Below are positions 42,983 to 51,499 of a stretch of 64,000 nucleotides of DNA, piece after piece. Where the stretch lies: assembly GCA_900539465.1 (NCBI GenBank), contig UQCF01000005.1:1-64000 (forward strand). Direction: 5' to 3'. Within the stretch, counting starts at the first letter, position 1, and each line of letters starts with the position of its first letter. This DNA comes from an uncultured Ruminococcus sp. (GTDB taxonomy: Bacteria > Bacillota > Clostridia > Oscillospirales > Acutalibacteraceae). The translations under genes were made by a program, and so were the position numbers. The notes beneath the pieces are model-generated. The model was given only the letters and a program-made list of their open reading frames with translations. It ran no database searches and was not told the DNA's origin.

Positions 42983-43185
42983 TGAAAGCCAGTGAAATCA
43001 GAAAGATGACCGCAGCTGAGCAAGAGGCAAAGCTTCACGATTTGAAGGACGAGCTTTTTAAACTGCGCTTCCAGCAGGCCATTAACCAGCTCGACAACCC
43101 TATGCGTATTAACGCCGTTAAAAAGGACATTGCAAGAATTAAAACAGTTCAGCGCGATGTCGAACTTCACGGCGCTAATTCGTGA
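42982..43185 (+). CDS. rpmC: 50S ribosomal protein L29
   Basis: 67-residue two-helix protein at the exit site. KASEIRKMTAAEQEAKLHDL, then KDELFKLRFQQA, then ARIKTVQRD fit the family. Overlaps the rplP stop by one base. Confidence 0.96.
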   Translation: MKASEIRKMTAAEQEAKLHDLKDELFKLRFQQAINQLDNPMRINAVKKDIARIKTVQRDVELHGANS

Positions 43186-43204
43186 GAAAAGGAGGTAGAT
43201 TTTG

Positions 43205-43462
43205 ATGGATAAAAGAAACCTCAGAAAAACTCGTGTGGGCATTGTCAGCAGCGACAAGATGGATAAGACAGTCGTTGTTTCGGTAAAAGACAAGGTTAAG
43301 CATCCTCTTTACAAAAAGATTGTTAACCGTACCGTTAAGCTCAAAGCGCACGATGAAAACAACGAGTGCGGAGTCGGTGACCGCGTACTTGTTATGGAAA
43401 CCCGTCCTCTTTCAAAAGACAAGAGATGGCGTGTTGTAGAAATTATCGAGAAAGCCAAATAA
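43205..43462 (+). CDS. rpsQ: 30S ribosomal protein S17
   Basis: 85-residue OB-fold primary rRNA binder. RKTRVGIVSSDKMDKTVVV, HPLYKKIVNRT and the end segment METRPLSKDKRWRVVEI are the signature. The ATG at 43205 follows GGAGGTAG. A TTG immediately before it is an alternative but less likely. Confidence 0.97.
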   Translation: MDKRNLRKTRVGIVSSDKMDKTVVVSVKDKVKHPLYKKIVNRTVKLKAHDENNECGVGDRVLVMETRPLSKDKRWRVVEIIEKAK

Positions 43463-43489
43463 TGGCGCAGGTGTAAGGAGGCCTATATT

Positions 43490-43858
43490 GTGATACAGCA
43501 AGAAAGTAACCTCAAGGTAGCCGACAACACGGGCGCTAAGGAAATTAGATGTATCCGAGTTCTCGGTGGTTCCGGCAGAAGATATGCTAACATCGGTGAC
43601 GTGATTGTTGCTTCGGTCAAAAAAGCATCACCCGGCAGCGTTGTTAAAAAAGGTGAGGTTGTAAAAGCAGTTGTTGTTCGCTCCGCAAGCGGTGTTCGCC
43701 GTAACGACGGCACATACATTCGCTTTGATGAGAATGCAGCTGTTATAATCAGAGAAGATAAAAATCCCAGAGGCACACGTATTTTCGGGCCTGTTGCCAG
43801 AGAGCTTCGTGAAAAGGATTTCACAAAAATCCTGTCACTTGCTCCGGAAGTACTTTAA
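43490..43858 (+). CDS. rplN: 50S ribosomal protein L14
   Basis: 122 residues at the subunit interface. Starts with GTG (IQQESNLKVADNTGAKEI) behind AAGGAGG; RCIRVLGGSGRRYANIGD and NPRGTRIFGPVARELRE are typical. The stop overlaps an ATG of the following frame. Confidence 0.97.
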   Translation: MIQQESNLKVADNTGAKEIRCIRVLGGSGRRYANIGDVIVASVKKASPGSVVKKGEVVKAVVVRSASGVRRNDGTYIRFDENAAVIIREDKNPRGTRIFGPVARELREKDFTKILSLAPEVL

Positions 43859-43872
43859 TGGGGGTGCAGAAG

Positions 43873-44199
43873 ATGAACAAAGTACATGTTAAAACCGGTG
43901 ATACGGTTATGGTAATCAACGGTAAAAACCGCGGTGCCAGAGGTAAAGTGCTTAGCGTAAGCCCCTCTGAAGGCAAGGTTATCGTTGAGGGCATTAACAT
44001 CGTTACAAAGCATGTTAAGCCCAAAAAGATGGGAGAGCAGGGCGGCCTTCTCAAGGCTGAGAGCGCTCTCTATGCAGACAAAGTTCAGCTTATTTGCCCC
44101 AAGTGCGGCCGTCCGACAAGAACGGGCAGCAAGGTAAACGAAAAAGGCAAAAAAGTTCGTTACTGCAAGAAAAAAGGCTGTCTTGCAGAGTTTGAATAA
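43873..44199 (+). CDS. rplX: 50S ribosomal protein L24 with zinc-ribbon-like C-terminus
   Basis: 108 residues from ATG 43873, which follows GGGGTG at 6 nt; an in-frame ATG at 43858 overlaps the rplN stop and is the alternative. KOW motif VKTGDTVMVINGKNRGARGK, then GINIVTKHVKPKK and QGGLLKAES. The C-terminus has four cysteines, C-x2-C (CPKCGRPTRTG) and C-x4-C (CKKKGC), a likely zinc knuckle that many Bacilli lack. L24 starts large-subunit assembly. Confidence 0.95.
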   Translation: MNKVHVKTGDTVMVINGKNRGARGKVLSVSPSEGKVIVEGINIVTKHVKPKKMGEQGGLLKAESALYADKVQLICPKCGRPTRTGSKVNEKGKKVRYCKKKGCLAEFE

Positions 44200-44216
44200 G
44201 GGAGGCGTGACACACA

Positions 44217-44756
44217 ATGGCAAGATTAAAAGAGACTTATGTTAAAGAAGTTGCTCCGGCTTTGATGAAAAAGTTTGAGTATAAGAGTGTCATGCAGATC
44301 CCCAAGCTTGAAAAGATAGTTATTAACGTTGGCTGCGGCGAAGCAAGAGATAACCCGAAGGTTGTTGACGCTATCGTTAGCGATGTTACACAAATCACAG
44401 GTCAGAAGCCTGTACTGTGCAAAGCTAAGAAATCCGTTGCTAACTTCAAGCTCCGTGAGGGCATGACAATCGGCGTTAAAGTAACGCTTCGCGGTGAGAG
44501 AATGTATGAATTCCTTGACAGATTCTTCAATCTCGCACTTCCGCGAGTCAGAGACTTCAGAGGTATTAACCCCAACTCATTCGACGGCAGAGGCAACTAT
44601 TCTCTCGGCGTTAAAGAGCAGTTGATATTCCCTGAAATCGACTATGATAAAATCGACAAGGTTAGAGGCATGGATATTTGCTTCGTAACAACAGCTAAAA
44701 CCGACGAAGAGGCTCGTGAGTTGCTTTCACTTATGGGCGCTCCGTTTGCAAGATAA
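44217..44756 (+). CDS. rplE: 50S ribosomal protein L5
   Basis: 179 residues, binds 5S rRNA and contacts the P-site tRNA. LKETYVKEVAPALMKKFEY start; KLEKIVINVGCGEA; RGERMYEFLDRFFNLALPRV and FRGINPNSFDGRGNYSLG are conserved. GGGAGG precedes the ATG. First gene of the spc-type block after L14-L24. Confidence 0.98.
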   Translation: MARLKETYVKEVAPALMKKFEYKSVMQIPKLEKIVINVGCGEARDNPKVVDAIVSDVTQITGQKPVLCKAKKSVANFKLREGMTIGVKVTLRGERMYEFLDRFFNLALPRVRDFRGINPNSFDGRGNYSLGVKEQLIFPEIDYDKIDKVRGMDICFVTTAKTDEEARELLSLMGAPFAR

Positions 44757-44768
44757 GGAGGGATTGTT

Positions 44769-44954
44769 GTGGCCAAGAAATCAATGAAGGTTAAGCAGGC
44801 AAGACCTGCAAAATACTCATCAAGACAGTATAACAGATGCAAGATCTGCGGCAGGCCGCATGCCTATCTCCGTAAATACGGAGTGTGCCGTATCTGCTTC
44901 AGGGAGCTTGCCCATGCGGGTCAGATCCCCGGTGTTAAAAAAGCTAGTTGGTAA
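44769..44954 (+). CDS. rpsZ: 30S ribosomal protein S14, zinc-binding type
   Basis: 61-residue short C+ form of S14. Zinc site C-x2-C at CKICG and C-x2-C at CRIC; end segment CFRELAHAGQIPGVKKASW. Starts at GTG behind AAGGAGG. The zinc form is usually the housekeeping copy, and zinc-free paralogues elsewhere are made under zinc limitation in some bacteria. Confidence 0.97.
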   Translation: MAKKSMKVKQARPAKYSSRQYNRCKICGRPHAYLRKYGVCRICFRELAHAGQIPGVKKASW

Positions 44955-44984
44955 GAGAGCAGTTGCATAAAGGAGGTTGACGGT

Positions 44985-45383
44985 ATGCAGATTACTGATT
45001 CCATCGCCGACATGTTAACGAGAATCCGCAACGCAAGTTCGGCAAAACATGATTCGGTTAAGGTTCCCGCATCCAACATGAAGAAAGCGATTGCTCAGAT
45101 TCTTGTTGATGAGGGCTATGTTAAAGGTTTTAAGGTTGAAGATGACGGCAAGCAGGGCATGATTGAGATCACCCTCAAGTACGGCGCAAACAAAGCTTCA
45201 GCCATCACCGGTTTACGCAGAGTTTCCAAACCCGGCCTGCGTATTTACACAAATTGCGAGGATATGCCCAAGGTCATGAAGGGCCTCGGTATTGCAATCC
45301 TCTCAACATCAAAGGGTATTATGACTGATAAGGACGCTCGCAAAGCCAACGTCGGCGGCGAAGTTCTTGCGTTTATCTGGTAA
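44985..45383 (+). CDS. rpsH: 30S ribosomal protein S8
   Basis: 132 residues, central-domain rRNA binder and the translational repressor of the spc operon in E. coli. ITDSIADMLTRIRNASSAKH start; GLRRVSKPGLRIY and the end GLGIAILSTSKGIMTDKDA. AAAGGAGG precedes the ATG. Confidence 0.98.
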   Translation: MQITDSIADMLTRIRNASSAKHDSVKVPASNMKKAIAQILVDEGYVKGFKVEDDGKQGMIEITLKYGANKASAITGLRRVSKPGLRIYTNCEDMPKVMKGLGIAILSTSKGIMTDKDARKANVGGEVLAFIW

Positions 45384-45398
45384 GGAGGTGCTGTTAGA

Positions 45399-45953
45399 AT
45401 GTCTCGTATAGGTAAATTACCGATTACAATCCCCGCAGGCGTAGACGTTGTTATTGACGGCAGCACTGTTACCGTTAAGGGACCCAAGGGTACACTTACC
45501 AGAACAGTGCACAGCAACATCAGCGTTGCAAAAGAGGGCGACACAATTGTTGTTACTCGCCCCAACGACGATAAGTTTAACAGATCTCTTCACGGTTTGA
45601 CCAGATCTCTTATCGCAAACATGGTTCAGGGCTGCAACGAAGGTTACAGCAAAGAGCTTGAAATCAACGGCATCGGTTACCGTGCTCAGATGCAGGGCAA
45701 AGACCTTGTTATGAATATCGGATACTCTCACCCCGTTACCATGACGGCTCCCGAGGGAATTGATATTGAGGTTCTTTCACCTACATCACCCGCAAAAGTC
45801 CGTATTTCAGGACCCGATAAACAGAAGGTAGGTCAGTTTGCCGCTAACGTACGCGAAAAACGTCCTCCGGAGCCTTACAAGGGCAAGGGCATCAAGTATG
45901 TTGATGAAGTTATCCGCCGTAAGGAAGGTAAAGCCGGTAAGGGCGGCAAATAA
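45399..45953 (+). CDS. rplF: 50S ribosomal protein L6
   Basis: 184 residues near the factor-binding site. SRIGKLPITIPAGVDVVIDG start, GPKGTL, YSKELEINGIGYRAQMQGK and the end RPPEPYKGKGIKYVDEVIRR are conserved. AAGGAGG before the ATG. Confidence 0.98.
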   Translation: MSRIGKLPITIPAGVDVVIDGSTVTVKGPKGTLTRTVHSNISVAKEGDTIVVTRPNDDKFNRSLHGLTRSLIANMVQGCNEGYSKELEINGIGYRAQMQGKDLVMNIGYSHPVTMTAPEGIDIEVLSPTSPAKVRISGPDKQKVGQFAANVREKRPPEPYKGKGIKYVDEVIRRKEGKAGKGGK

Positions 45954-45980
45954 GAGTCTAAATGAAGGAGTGAAACACTT

Positions 45981-46340
45981 ATGGTTACAAGACCAGACAG
46001 TAAAAAGGCCAGGATCAAACGCCACAAGAGAGTGCGCGGTAAGATCACAGGCACAGCAGAGTGCCCGCGCCTTAATGTATTCCGCTCTCTGCAGCATATC
46101 TACGCTCAGTTAATAGACGATGTACAGGGTGTTACCCTTGTATCTGCCTCAACTGTAGAAAAGGATTTTGAGGAATACGGCGGAAATAAATCCGCAGCTC
46201 ACAAAGTGGGCGAATTATTGGCAAAACGCGCCGCTGAAAAAGACATCACTGATTGTGTGTTTGACCGTGGCGGTTATATCTATCACGGCCGTGTGCAAGA
46301 GCTGGCCGAAGGCGCCCGTGAGGGCGGCCTCAAGTTCTAA
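45981..46340 (+). CDS. rplR: 50S ribosomal protein L18
   Basis: 119 residues, binds 5S rRNA with L5. KRHKRVRGKITGTAECPRLN, VFRSLQHIYAQLIDD and VFDRGGYIYHGRVQELAEGA are the family motifs. AAGGAG precedes the ATG. Confidence 0.97.
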   Translation: MVTRPDSKKARIKRHKRVRGKITGTAECPRLNVFRSLQHIYAQLIDDVQGVTLVSASTVEKDFEEYGGNKSAAHKVGELLAKRAAEKDITDCVFDRGGYIYHGRVQELAEGAREGGLKF

Positions 46341-46357
46341 GTGAGGAGGAATTACTT

Positions 46358-46858
46358 TTGGCTAAGATTGATGCATCGGCTACAGAGCTTCAAGAGAGAG
46401 TGGTTGCTATCAACCGCGTATCCAAAACCGTTAAGGGCGGACGTATCTACAAGTTCGCTGCTCTCGTAGTTGTCGGCGACGGCAACGGAACAGTCGGTTT
46501 TGGTATGGGTAAGTCAGGCGAAGTTCCTGACGCTATCCGCAAAGGCATTGAAGATGCAAAGAAAAATCTTATCAAGGTTTCACTTAAGGGCACAACAATC
46601 CCTCACGAAATCATTGGTAAGTTCGGCGCAGGTGTTGTCCTTCTTAAACCGGCAGCACCCGGTACCGGCGTTATCGCAGGCGGTCCCGTTCGTGCCGTTG
46701 TTGAAACTGTCGGCATTAAGGACATTCGTTCAAAGGCTCTGCGTTCCAACAATCCCTGCAATGTAGTAAGAGCGACTATCGACGGTCTTTCAAAGCTTCG
46801 CAATGTTGACGAAGTTTCGGCTGTCCGCGATAGATCCGCAAAAGAAATTTTAGGTTAA
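46358..46858 (+). CDS. rpsE: 30S ribosomal protein S5
   Basis: 166 residues at the decoding and mRNA entry region. Starts at TTG behind GAGGAGG. LQERVVAINRVSKTVKGG, FAALVVVGDGNGTVGFGMGK, PDAIRKGIEDAKKN and the second-domain PGTGVIAGGPVRAVVE are typical. Confidence 0.97.
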   Translation: MAKIDASATELQERVVAINRVSKTVKGGRIYKFAALVVVGDGNGTVGFGMGKSGEVPDAIRKGIEDAKKNLIKVSLKGTTIPHEIIGKFGAGVVLLKPAAPGTGVIAGGPVRAVVETVGIKDIRSKALRSNNPCNVVRATIDGLSKLRNVDEVSAVRDRSAKEILG

Positions 46859-46872
46859 GGAGGGTGGATAAA

Positions 46873-47052
46873 ATGGCAAAAGTTCAGGTTAAACTTGTAA
46901 GAAGCTTAATCGGCAGCAAAAAGGATCAGATTGCCACCGCCCATGCACTTGGTCTTCATAAAATAGGTGATGTTTCGGTACAGCCCGAAAATCCCCAGAC
47001 CTCAGGTAAGGTGAAGAAGATAGCTCATCTTATCGAGGTCAGCGAAGCGTAA
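46873..47052 (+). CDS. rpmD: 50S ribosomal protein L30
   Basis: 59 residues. VKLVRSLIGSKKDQIATAHA and LGLHKIGDVSV are the family start; the end KVKKIAHLIEV fits. The ATG at 46873 lies behind GGAGGGTGG and is preferred over the frame start at 46864. Confidence 0.95.
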   Translation: MAKVQVKLVRSLIGSKKDQIATAHALGLHKIGDVSVQPENPQTSGKVKKIAHLIEVSEA

Positions 47053-47069
47053 GCAAGGAGGTGCGAAGT

Positions 47070-47513
47070 ATGAAGTTGCACGAACTTTCACCGGTAGAGG
47101 GCTCAACAAAAGAGCGCAAGCGTATCGGTAGAGGTGCAGGCTCCGGTCAGGGTAAAACCGCCGGTAAAGGTCATAAGGGTCAAAAAGCCCGTGCAGGCAG
47201 AGGTATGCGTCCCGGCTTTGAGGGCGGTCAGATGCCTTTGCAGAGACGTCTTCCCAAAAGAGGTTTCAATAACATTTTCCGTAGCGTTGTAGCCACAGTT
47301 AATGTTTCTGACCTCGAGGCTAAGTTTGAGAACGGTGCCGTTGTTGACACAGAAGCTCTCAAGGCCGCAGGACTCGTCAAAAACTACTTTGATTCTGTCA
47401 AGGTTCTCGGTAACGGTGAACTCACCAAGAAACTTGATGTTAAGGTAAATGCTTATTCTGAGTCTGCAAAGCAGAAAATAGAGGCTCTCGGCGGAAAGGC
47501 TGAGGTGATTTGA
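47070..47513 (+). CDS. rplO: 50S ribosomal protein L15
   Basis: 147 residues. KLHELSPVEGSTKERKRIG start; Gly/Lys-rich GAGSGQGKTAGKGHKGQKAR and GFEGGQMPLQRRLPKRGF; conserved ALGGKAEVI end. The ATG at 47070 follows AAGGAGG. secY starts one base after its stop. Confidence 0.97.
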   Translation: MKLHELSPVEGSTKERKRIGRGAGSGQGKTAGKGHKGQKARAGRGMRPGFEGGQMPLQRRLPKRGFNNIFRSVVATVNVSDLEAKFENGAVVDTEALKAAGLVKNYFDSVKVLGNGELTKKLDVKVNAYSESAKQKIEALGGKAEVI

Positions 47514-47514
47514 C

Positions 47515-48849
47515 ATGTTTAAAACATTTGTTAATGCATGGAAAATCCCCGAACTCAGAAAAAAGATTCTTTTTACAGCATTTATACTTTTAATATTCCG
47601 TATAGGCGCAGCTATTCCCGTTCCGTTCATCAATGTTGGTGCCGAGGGTATTTTCTCGGGCAGCCAGATGCAGGGAACATTCATGGAATATCTCACGATG
47701 ATGACCGGTGATGCTTTTAACTATGGTACGATATTCGCAATGTCTATCACACCTTACATCAACAGCTCCATCATCATGCAGCTGCTTACGGTTGCGATCC
47801 CCGCTCTTGAGAGACTCTCAAAAGACGGCGAAGAGGGTCGCAAAAAGATCGCTTCGATCACAAGATTTGTTACAATCGCTCTCGGTATTCTTCAGAGCAC
47901 AGCTTATTACTTCTATCTCAGAGGCAACGGCTATCTCATGCAGAATGAAGACGGAGCAGCCTTCACAGGCTTTGATGCGGTTTTCCAAGCTCTTGTAATT
48001 ATAATTTGCTTTACCGCAGGTACTGCTCTTATAATGTGGCTTGGTGAGCAGATCAACTCAAACGGCATCGGCAACGGTATTTCACTTATCCTCTTCGCAG
48101 GTATCGTGTCACGTATTCCGTCAATCGGTGCTCAACTGTTCTCTTCGGACGGCGGTTACTTCTCATTCGGCGGTGCATATGCGGTTCTCGCTGTTTCGGT
48201 TGTTATCGTTTATCTCCTTATGATAGCTTATATCGTATGGATGGATAACGCAGAACGCAGAATTCCCGTTCAGTACGCCAAGAGAGTTGTCGGACGTAAA
48301 ATGTACGGCGGTCAGAATACACATATTCCGATTAAAGTTAATATGTCCGGCGTTATGCCCATCATTTTTGCAAGTTCAATTCTTTCGCTTCCTCCCACAA
48401 TTAACCTTTTCGTTAATGCTAAAGAGGGCACAGGCCTTGCAACATTCTTCGGTTTGTTCACAAGCGCACATTGGGCATATGCAATTATGTATTTCGTTCT
48501 CATTATCTTCTTTGCTTACTTCTATGCAAGCATCCAGTATAATCCGATCGAAATGGCAAACAACATTCGTAAAAACAGCGGCGCTATCCCCGGTATTCGC
48601 CCCGGTAAGCCCACATCTGATTACATCAAAAAGATTTTGTCAAGAATTACATTGCTTGGAGCTTTGCTTCTCAGCGTTGTTGCTCTTTTCCCGATTATTT
48701 TCCAGCAGGTTACAAAGGCAGCACATCACGAGATGGCAATATCCTTGGGCGGTACTTCAATCATCATCCTTGTAGGTGTTGCACTTGAAACCGTTAAGCA
48801 GCTTGAATCTCAGATGATGATGCGTCATTACAAGGGATTCCTTGACTAA
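47515..48849 (+). CDS. secY: Protein translocase subunit SecY
   Basis: 444-residue channel subunit of the Sec translocon with ten transmembrane helices. It starts FVNAWKIPELRKKILFTAFI; the plug and TM2 region reads SITPYINSSIIMQLL; cytoplasmic loops NAERRIPVQYAKRVVGRKMYGG and GIRPGKPTSDYI bind SecA and the ribosome. The C-terminus ends in MMMRHYKGFLD, typical of the family. Placed between rplO and adk as in most Firmicutes. Confidence 0.98.
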   Translation: MFKTFVNAWKIPELRKKILFTAFILLIFRIGAAIPVPFINVGAEGIFSGSQMQGTFMEYLTMMTGDAFNYGTIFAMSITPYINSSIIMQLLTVAIPALERLSKDGEEGRKKIASITRFVTIALGILQSTAYYFYLRGNGYLMQNEDGAAFTGFDAVFQALVIIICFTAGTALIMWLGEQINSNGIGNGISLILFAGIVSRIPSIGAQLFSSDGGYFSFGGAYAVLAVSVVIVYLLMIAYIVWMDNAERRIPVQYAKRVVGRKMYGGQNTHIPIKVNMSGVMPIIFASSILSLPPTINLFVNAKEGTGLATFFGLFTSAHWAYAIMYFVLIIFFAYFYASIQYNPIEMANNIRKNSGAIPGIRPGKPTSDYIKKILSRITLLGALLLSVVALFPIIFQQVTKAAHHEMAISLGGTSIIILVGVALETVKQLESQMMMRHYKGFLD

Positions 48850-48865
48850 TCCGGAGGGCTAAGTT

Positions 48866-49498
48866 ATGAATTTAATTCTTCTCGGAGCGCCGGGTGCCGG
48901 CAAAGGAACACAGGCAGAAGTAATCTGCGACAAACTCGGTGTTCCCACTATATCAACAGGCAATATCATTCGCGAGGCTCTTTCAAAGGGAACTGAAATG
49001 GGCATAAAAGCGAAGTCCTTTATAGACGCAGGTCAGCTTGTTCCCGATGAGGTCGTTATCGGCATCATTAAAGAAAGACTTGCAAAGGACGATTGCAAAA
49101 ACGGTTTTATCCTTGACGGATTCCCGAGGACAATTCCTCAGGCAGAAGCTCTTGATGCTATGGGCGTTGTTATTGACAAGGTTATAGACATTGAGGTTCC
49201 CGATGATAAAATTGTTCAGAGGCTTTCGGGCAGACGTGTGTGTGCAGACTGCGGCGCTTCTTATCACCTTGAGTATAAGAAACCCGAAAAAGAAGGCATA
49301 TGCAACGTTTGCGGCGGCAAACTTGTTCAGCGCAAGGACGATCATCCCGATACGGTTCTTGACAGACTTAAAGTTTACCACGAACAGACCGAGCCTCTTA
49401 AAGACTACTACTCGAAAGCAGGTTTGCTTAAGGTAGTAGAAGGCCAGGAGGAGGTCGCTGCCACTACGGCGTTGACCCTCAAGGCATTGGAGGATTAA
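48866..49498 (+). CDS. adk: Adenylate kinase (zinc-containing LID)
   Basis: 210 residues. Converts AMP and ATP to two ADP. P-loop GAPGAGKGT near residues 7-15, NMP-binding STGNIIREAL, GFPRTIPQAEAL. The LID domain carries CADCG ... CNVCG, the four-cysteine zinc site found in Gram-positive enzymes. GGAGGG precedes the ATG. Confidence 0.98.
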   Translation: MNLILLGAPGAGKGTQAEVICDKLGVPTISTGNIIREALSKGTEMGIKAKSFIDAGQLVPDEVVIGIIKERLAKDDCKNGFILDGFPRTIPQAEALDAMGVVIDKVIDIEVPDDKIVQRLSGRRVCADCGASYHLEYKKPEKEGICNVCGGKLVQRKDDHPDTVLDRLKVYHEQTEPLKDYYSKAGLLKVVEGQEEVAATTALTLKALED

Positions 49499-49500
49499 GC

Positions 49501-50250
49501 ATGATCGTGCTCAAAACGAATCACGAATTAGCGCTTATGCGTGAAGCGTGTGAAATATCGGCAGGAGCATTGAAAATAGCGGGGGAGGCAGTCGAACCCG
49601 GCGTTACTACCGCCGAAATAGACAAAATCGCCTACGATTATATAAAGAAGTGCGGCGCTGAGCCAAACTTCCTTAATTACGGCGGATTCCCTGCTACCGC
49701 ATGCATTTCCATAAACGATGAGGTTATTCATGGAATACCGAGCAAAAAGCGTGTAATAAAGGCGGGCGACATAGTCAGCATTGACCTTGGCGCCAAAATA
49801 AACGGCTTTAACGGCGACAATGCCGCTACTTTCGCAGCGGGGGATATTTCTCCCGAAGCGAAGCGGCTGTGCGACACCACAAGAGAGAGCCTTTATGTGG
49901 GCATCGAAAAGGCTGTCGCTGGCGGCAGAATCGGCGATATAGGCGCAGCCATTGCAGCTTATTGCGAGGCGAGAGGCTTCTCTGTTGTCCGCGAATATGT
50001 CGGGCACGGAGTCGGCAAAAAACTCCACGAAGACCCCAGTGTACCGAATTTCGGCACCCCCGGCAGAGGTGTGAGACTGATTCCGGGTATGACGATTGCC
50101 ATAGAACCCATGATTAACATGGGCAAGGCGGGCGTCAAACAGTTATCAGACGGATGGACAGTTAAAACCAAAGACGGTTCACTGTCGGCACACTTTGAAC
50201 ATACGGTGGCTATTACACCGGACGGGCCGAAGATTATGACCCGTATATGA
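49501..50250 (+). CDS. map: Methionine aminopeptidase, type I
   Basis: 249 residues. Removes the initiator Met from nascent proteins. The metal ligands are all visible: DLGAKINGFNGDNA (two Asp), GHGVGKKLHEDP (His), GMTIAIEPM (Glu) and FEHTVAIT (Glu). Substrate His in NDEVIHGIPSKK. It begins 2 bp after the adk stop, and the RBS-like GGAGG lies inside the end of adk. Confidence 0.98.
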   Translation: MIVLKTNHELALMREACEISAGALKIAGEAVEPGVTTAEIDKIAYDYIKKCGAEPNFLNYGGFPATACISINDEVIHGIPSKKRVIKAGDIVSIDLGAKINGFNGDNAATFAAGDISPEAKRLCDTTRESLYVGIEKAVAGGRIGDIGAAIAAYCEARGFSVVREYVGHGVGKKLHEDPSVPNFGTPGRGVRLIPGMTIAIEPMINMGKAGVKQLSDGWTVKTKDGSLSAHFEHTVAITPDGPKIMTRI

Positions 50251-50264
50251 GGAGGTAGAGAGCT

Positions 50265-50483
50265 ATGTCAAAACAAGATATGCTTGAGCTTGAAGGTGTT
50301 GTGGTTGAGGCACTGCCCAATGCAACTTTTCAGGTGGAGCTGGAAAACGGACACAAGATTTTAGCCCATATCTCAGGCAAGCTTCGTATGAACTATATAC
50401 GAATTTTGCCCGGCGATAAGGTTACGGTCGAGGTTTCACCCTACGACCTCACCAGAGGGCGCATCACATGGCGTTCAAAATAA
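50265..50483 (+). CDS. infA: Translation initiation factor IF-1
   Basis: 72-residue OB-fold factor that blocks the A site during initiation. SKQDMLELEGVVVEALPNAT, FQVELENGHKILAHISGKLR and YDLTRGRITWR are the full signature. AGGAGG before the ATG. Starts the alpha-type block. Confidence 0.98.
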   Translation: MSKQDMLELEGVVVEALPNATFQVELENGHKILAHISGKLRMNYIRILPGDKVTVEVSPYDLTRGRITWRSK

Positions 50484-50529
50484 ACGCCGATAAAAACCAA
50501 CAGGCTAATTTTTAAGGAGGGCATTCAAT

Positions 50530-50643
50530 ATGAAAGTCAGACCTTCTGTAAAGAAAATTTGCGAGAAGTGCAAGATTATTAAGCGCAAGGGAAAAGTCAT
50601 GGTTATCTGTGAAAATCCCAAGCACAAACAGCGTCAGGGTTAA
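50530..50643 (+). CDS. rpmJ: 50S ribosomal protein L36
   Basis: 37-residue protein, read directly from the sequence between infA and rpsM. MKVRPSVKKICEKCKIIKRK start and CENPKHKQRQG end. The zinc site C-x2-C-x12-C-x4-H is intact, so this is the C+ form. AAGGAGGG precedes the ATG. Confidence 0.97.
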   Translation: MKVRPSVKKICEKCKIIKRKGKVMVICENPKHKQRQG

Positions 50644-50680
50644 TCCGGCGCAAACCATTTAATGGAGGTGCAACTGACAA

Positions 50681-51049
50681 ATGGCGCGTATTTCAGGTGT
50701 TGACCTGCCCAGAGAAAAAAGAGTTGAGATAGCTCTCACTTATATCTATGGCGTAGGACGTAAAACTGCAAGCGACATTATCAAAGCTACCGGTGTAAAT
50801 CCCGACATCAGAGTTAAGGATTTAACCGAAGAAGATGTTTCAAAATTGCGTGAGTACATCGACCACAATGTTAAGGTCGAAGGTGATCTGCGCAGAGAGA
50901 CCGCTTTCGATATCAAGAGACTTATCGAAATCGGTTGCTATCGCGGTGTTCGTCACCGCAAGGGCCTGCCCGTAAGAGGACAGCGCTCAAAGACAAACGC
51001 CCGTACACGCAAGGGTCCCAAAAAGACTATTGCTAACAAGAAGAAGTAA
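50681..51049 (+). CDS. rpsM: 30S ribosomal protein S13
   Basis: 122 residues in the head, contacting P-site tRNA and L5. RISGVDLPREKRVEIALTYI start; the helix-two-turn-helix GVGRKTASDIIKATGVNPD; end RGQRSKTNARTRKGPKK. TGGAGGTG precedes the ATG. Confidence 0.98.
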   Translation: MARISGVDLPREKRVEIALTYIYGVGRKTASDIIKATGVNPDIRVKDLTEEDVSKLREYIDHNVKVEGDLRRETAFDIKRLIEIGCYRGVRHRKGLPVRGQRSKTNARTRKGPKKTIANKKK

Positions 51050-51064
51050 TAAGGAGGTAGAATT

Positions 51065-51472
51065 ATGGCACCTAAGGGTTCCGCTAAAAAAGGCACTGCT
51101 ACTCGCAGACGCCGTGAGCGTAAAAACATAGAGCGCGGAGCAGCTCATATTCAATCCACCTTCAATAACACAATTGTTACCATTTCAGACACACAGGGCA
51201 ACGCTGTTTCATGGGCAAGCGCCGGTGAAATGGGCTTCAGAGGCTCCAAAAAGTCAACTCCCTTCGCAGCACAGACTGCTGCCGAGGTTGCGGCTAAGGC
51301 TGCTATTGAGCATGGTATGAAAACAGTTGAGGTTTATGTTAAAGGCCCGGGCGCCGGTCGTGAGGCTGCAATCAGAGCTTTACAGACAGCGGGTTTAGAG
51401 GTAACTCTTATTAAAGACGTTACTCCCATTCCGCACAATGGCTGCCGTCCGCCTAAGAGAAGGCGCGTATAA
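51065..51472 (+). CDS. rpsK: 30S ribosomal protein S11
   Basis: 135 residues in the platform near the mRNA exit. HIQSTFNNTIVTISDTQGN, AQTAAEVAAKAAIEHGMKTV, VKGPGAGREAAIRAL and the end THO-like IPHNGCRPPKRRRV are conserved. AAGGAGG before the ATG. Confidence 0.98.
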   Translation: MAPKGSAKKGTATRRRRERKNIERGAAHIQSTFNNTIVTISDTQGNAVSWASAGEMGFRGSKKSTPFAAQTAAEVAAKAAIEHGMKTVEVYVKGPGAGREAAIRALQTAGLEVTLIKDVTPIPHNGCRPPKRRRV

Positions 51473-51499
51473 ACCTATAATTTCAGGAGGTGTAACTAC

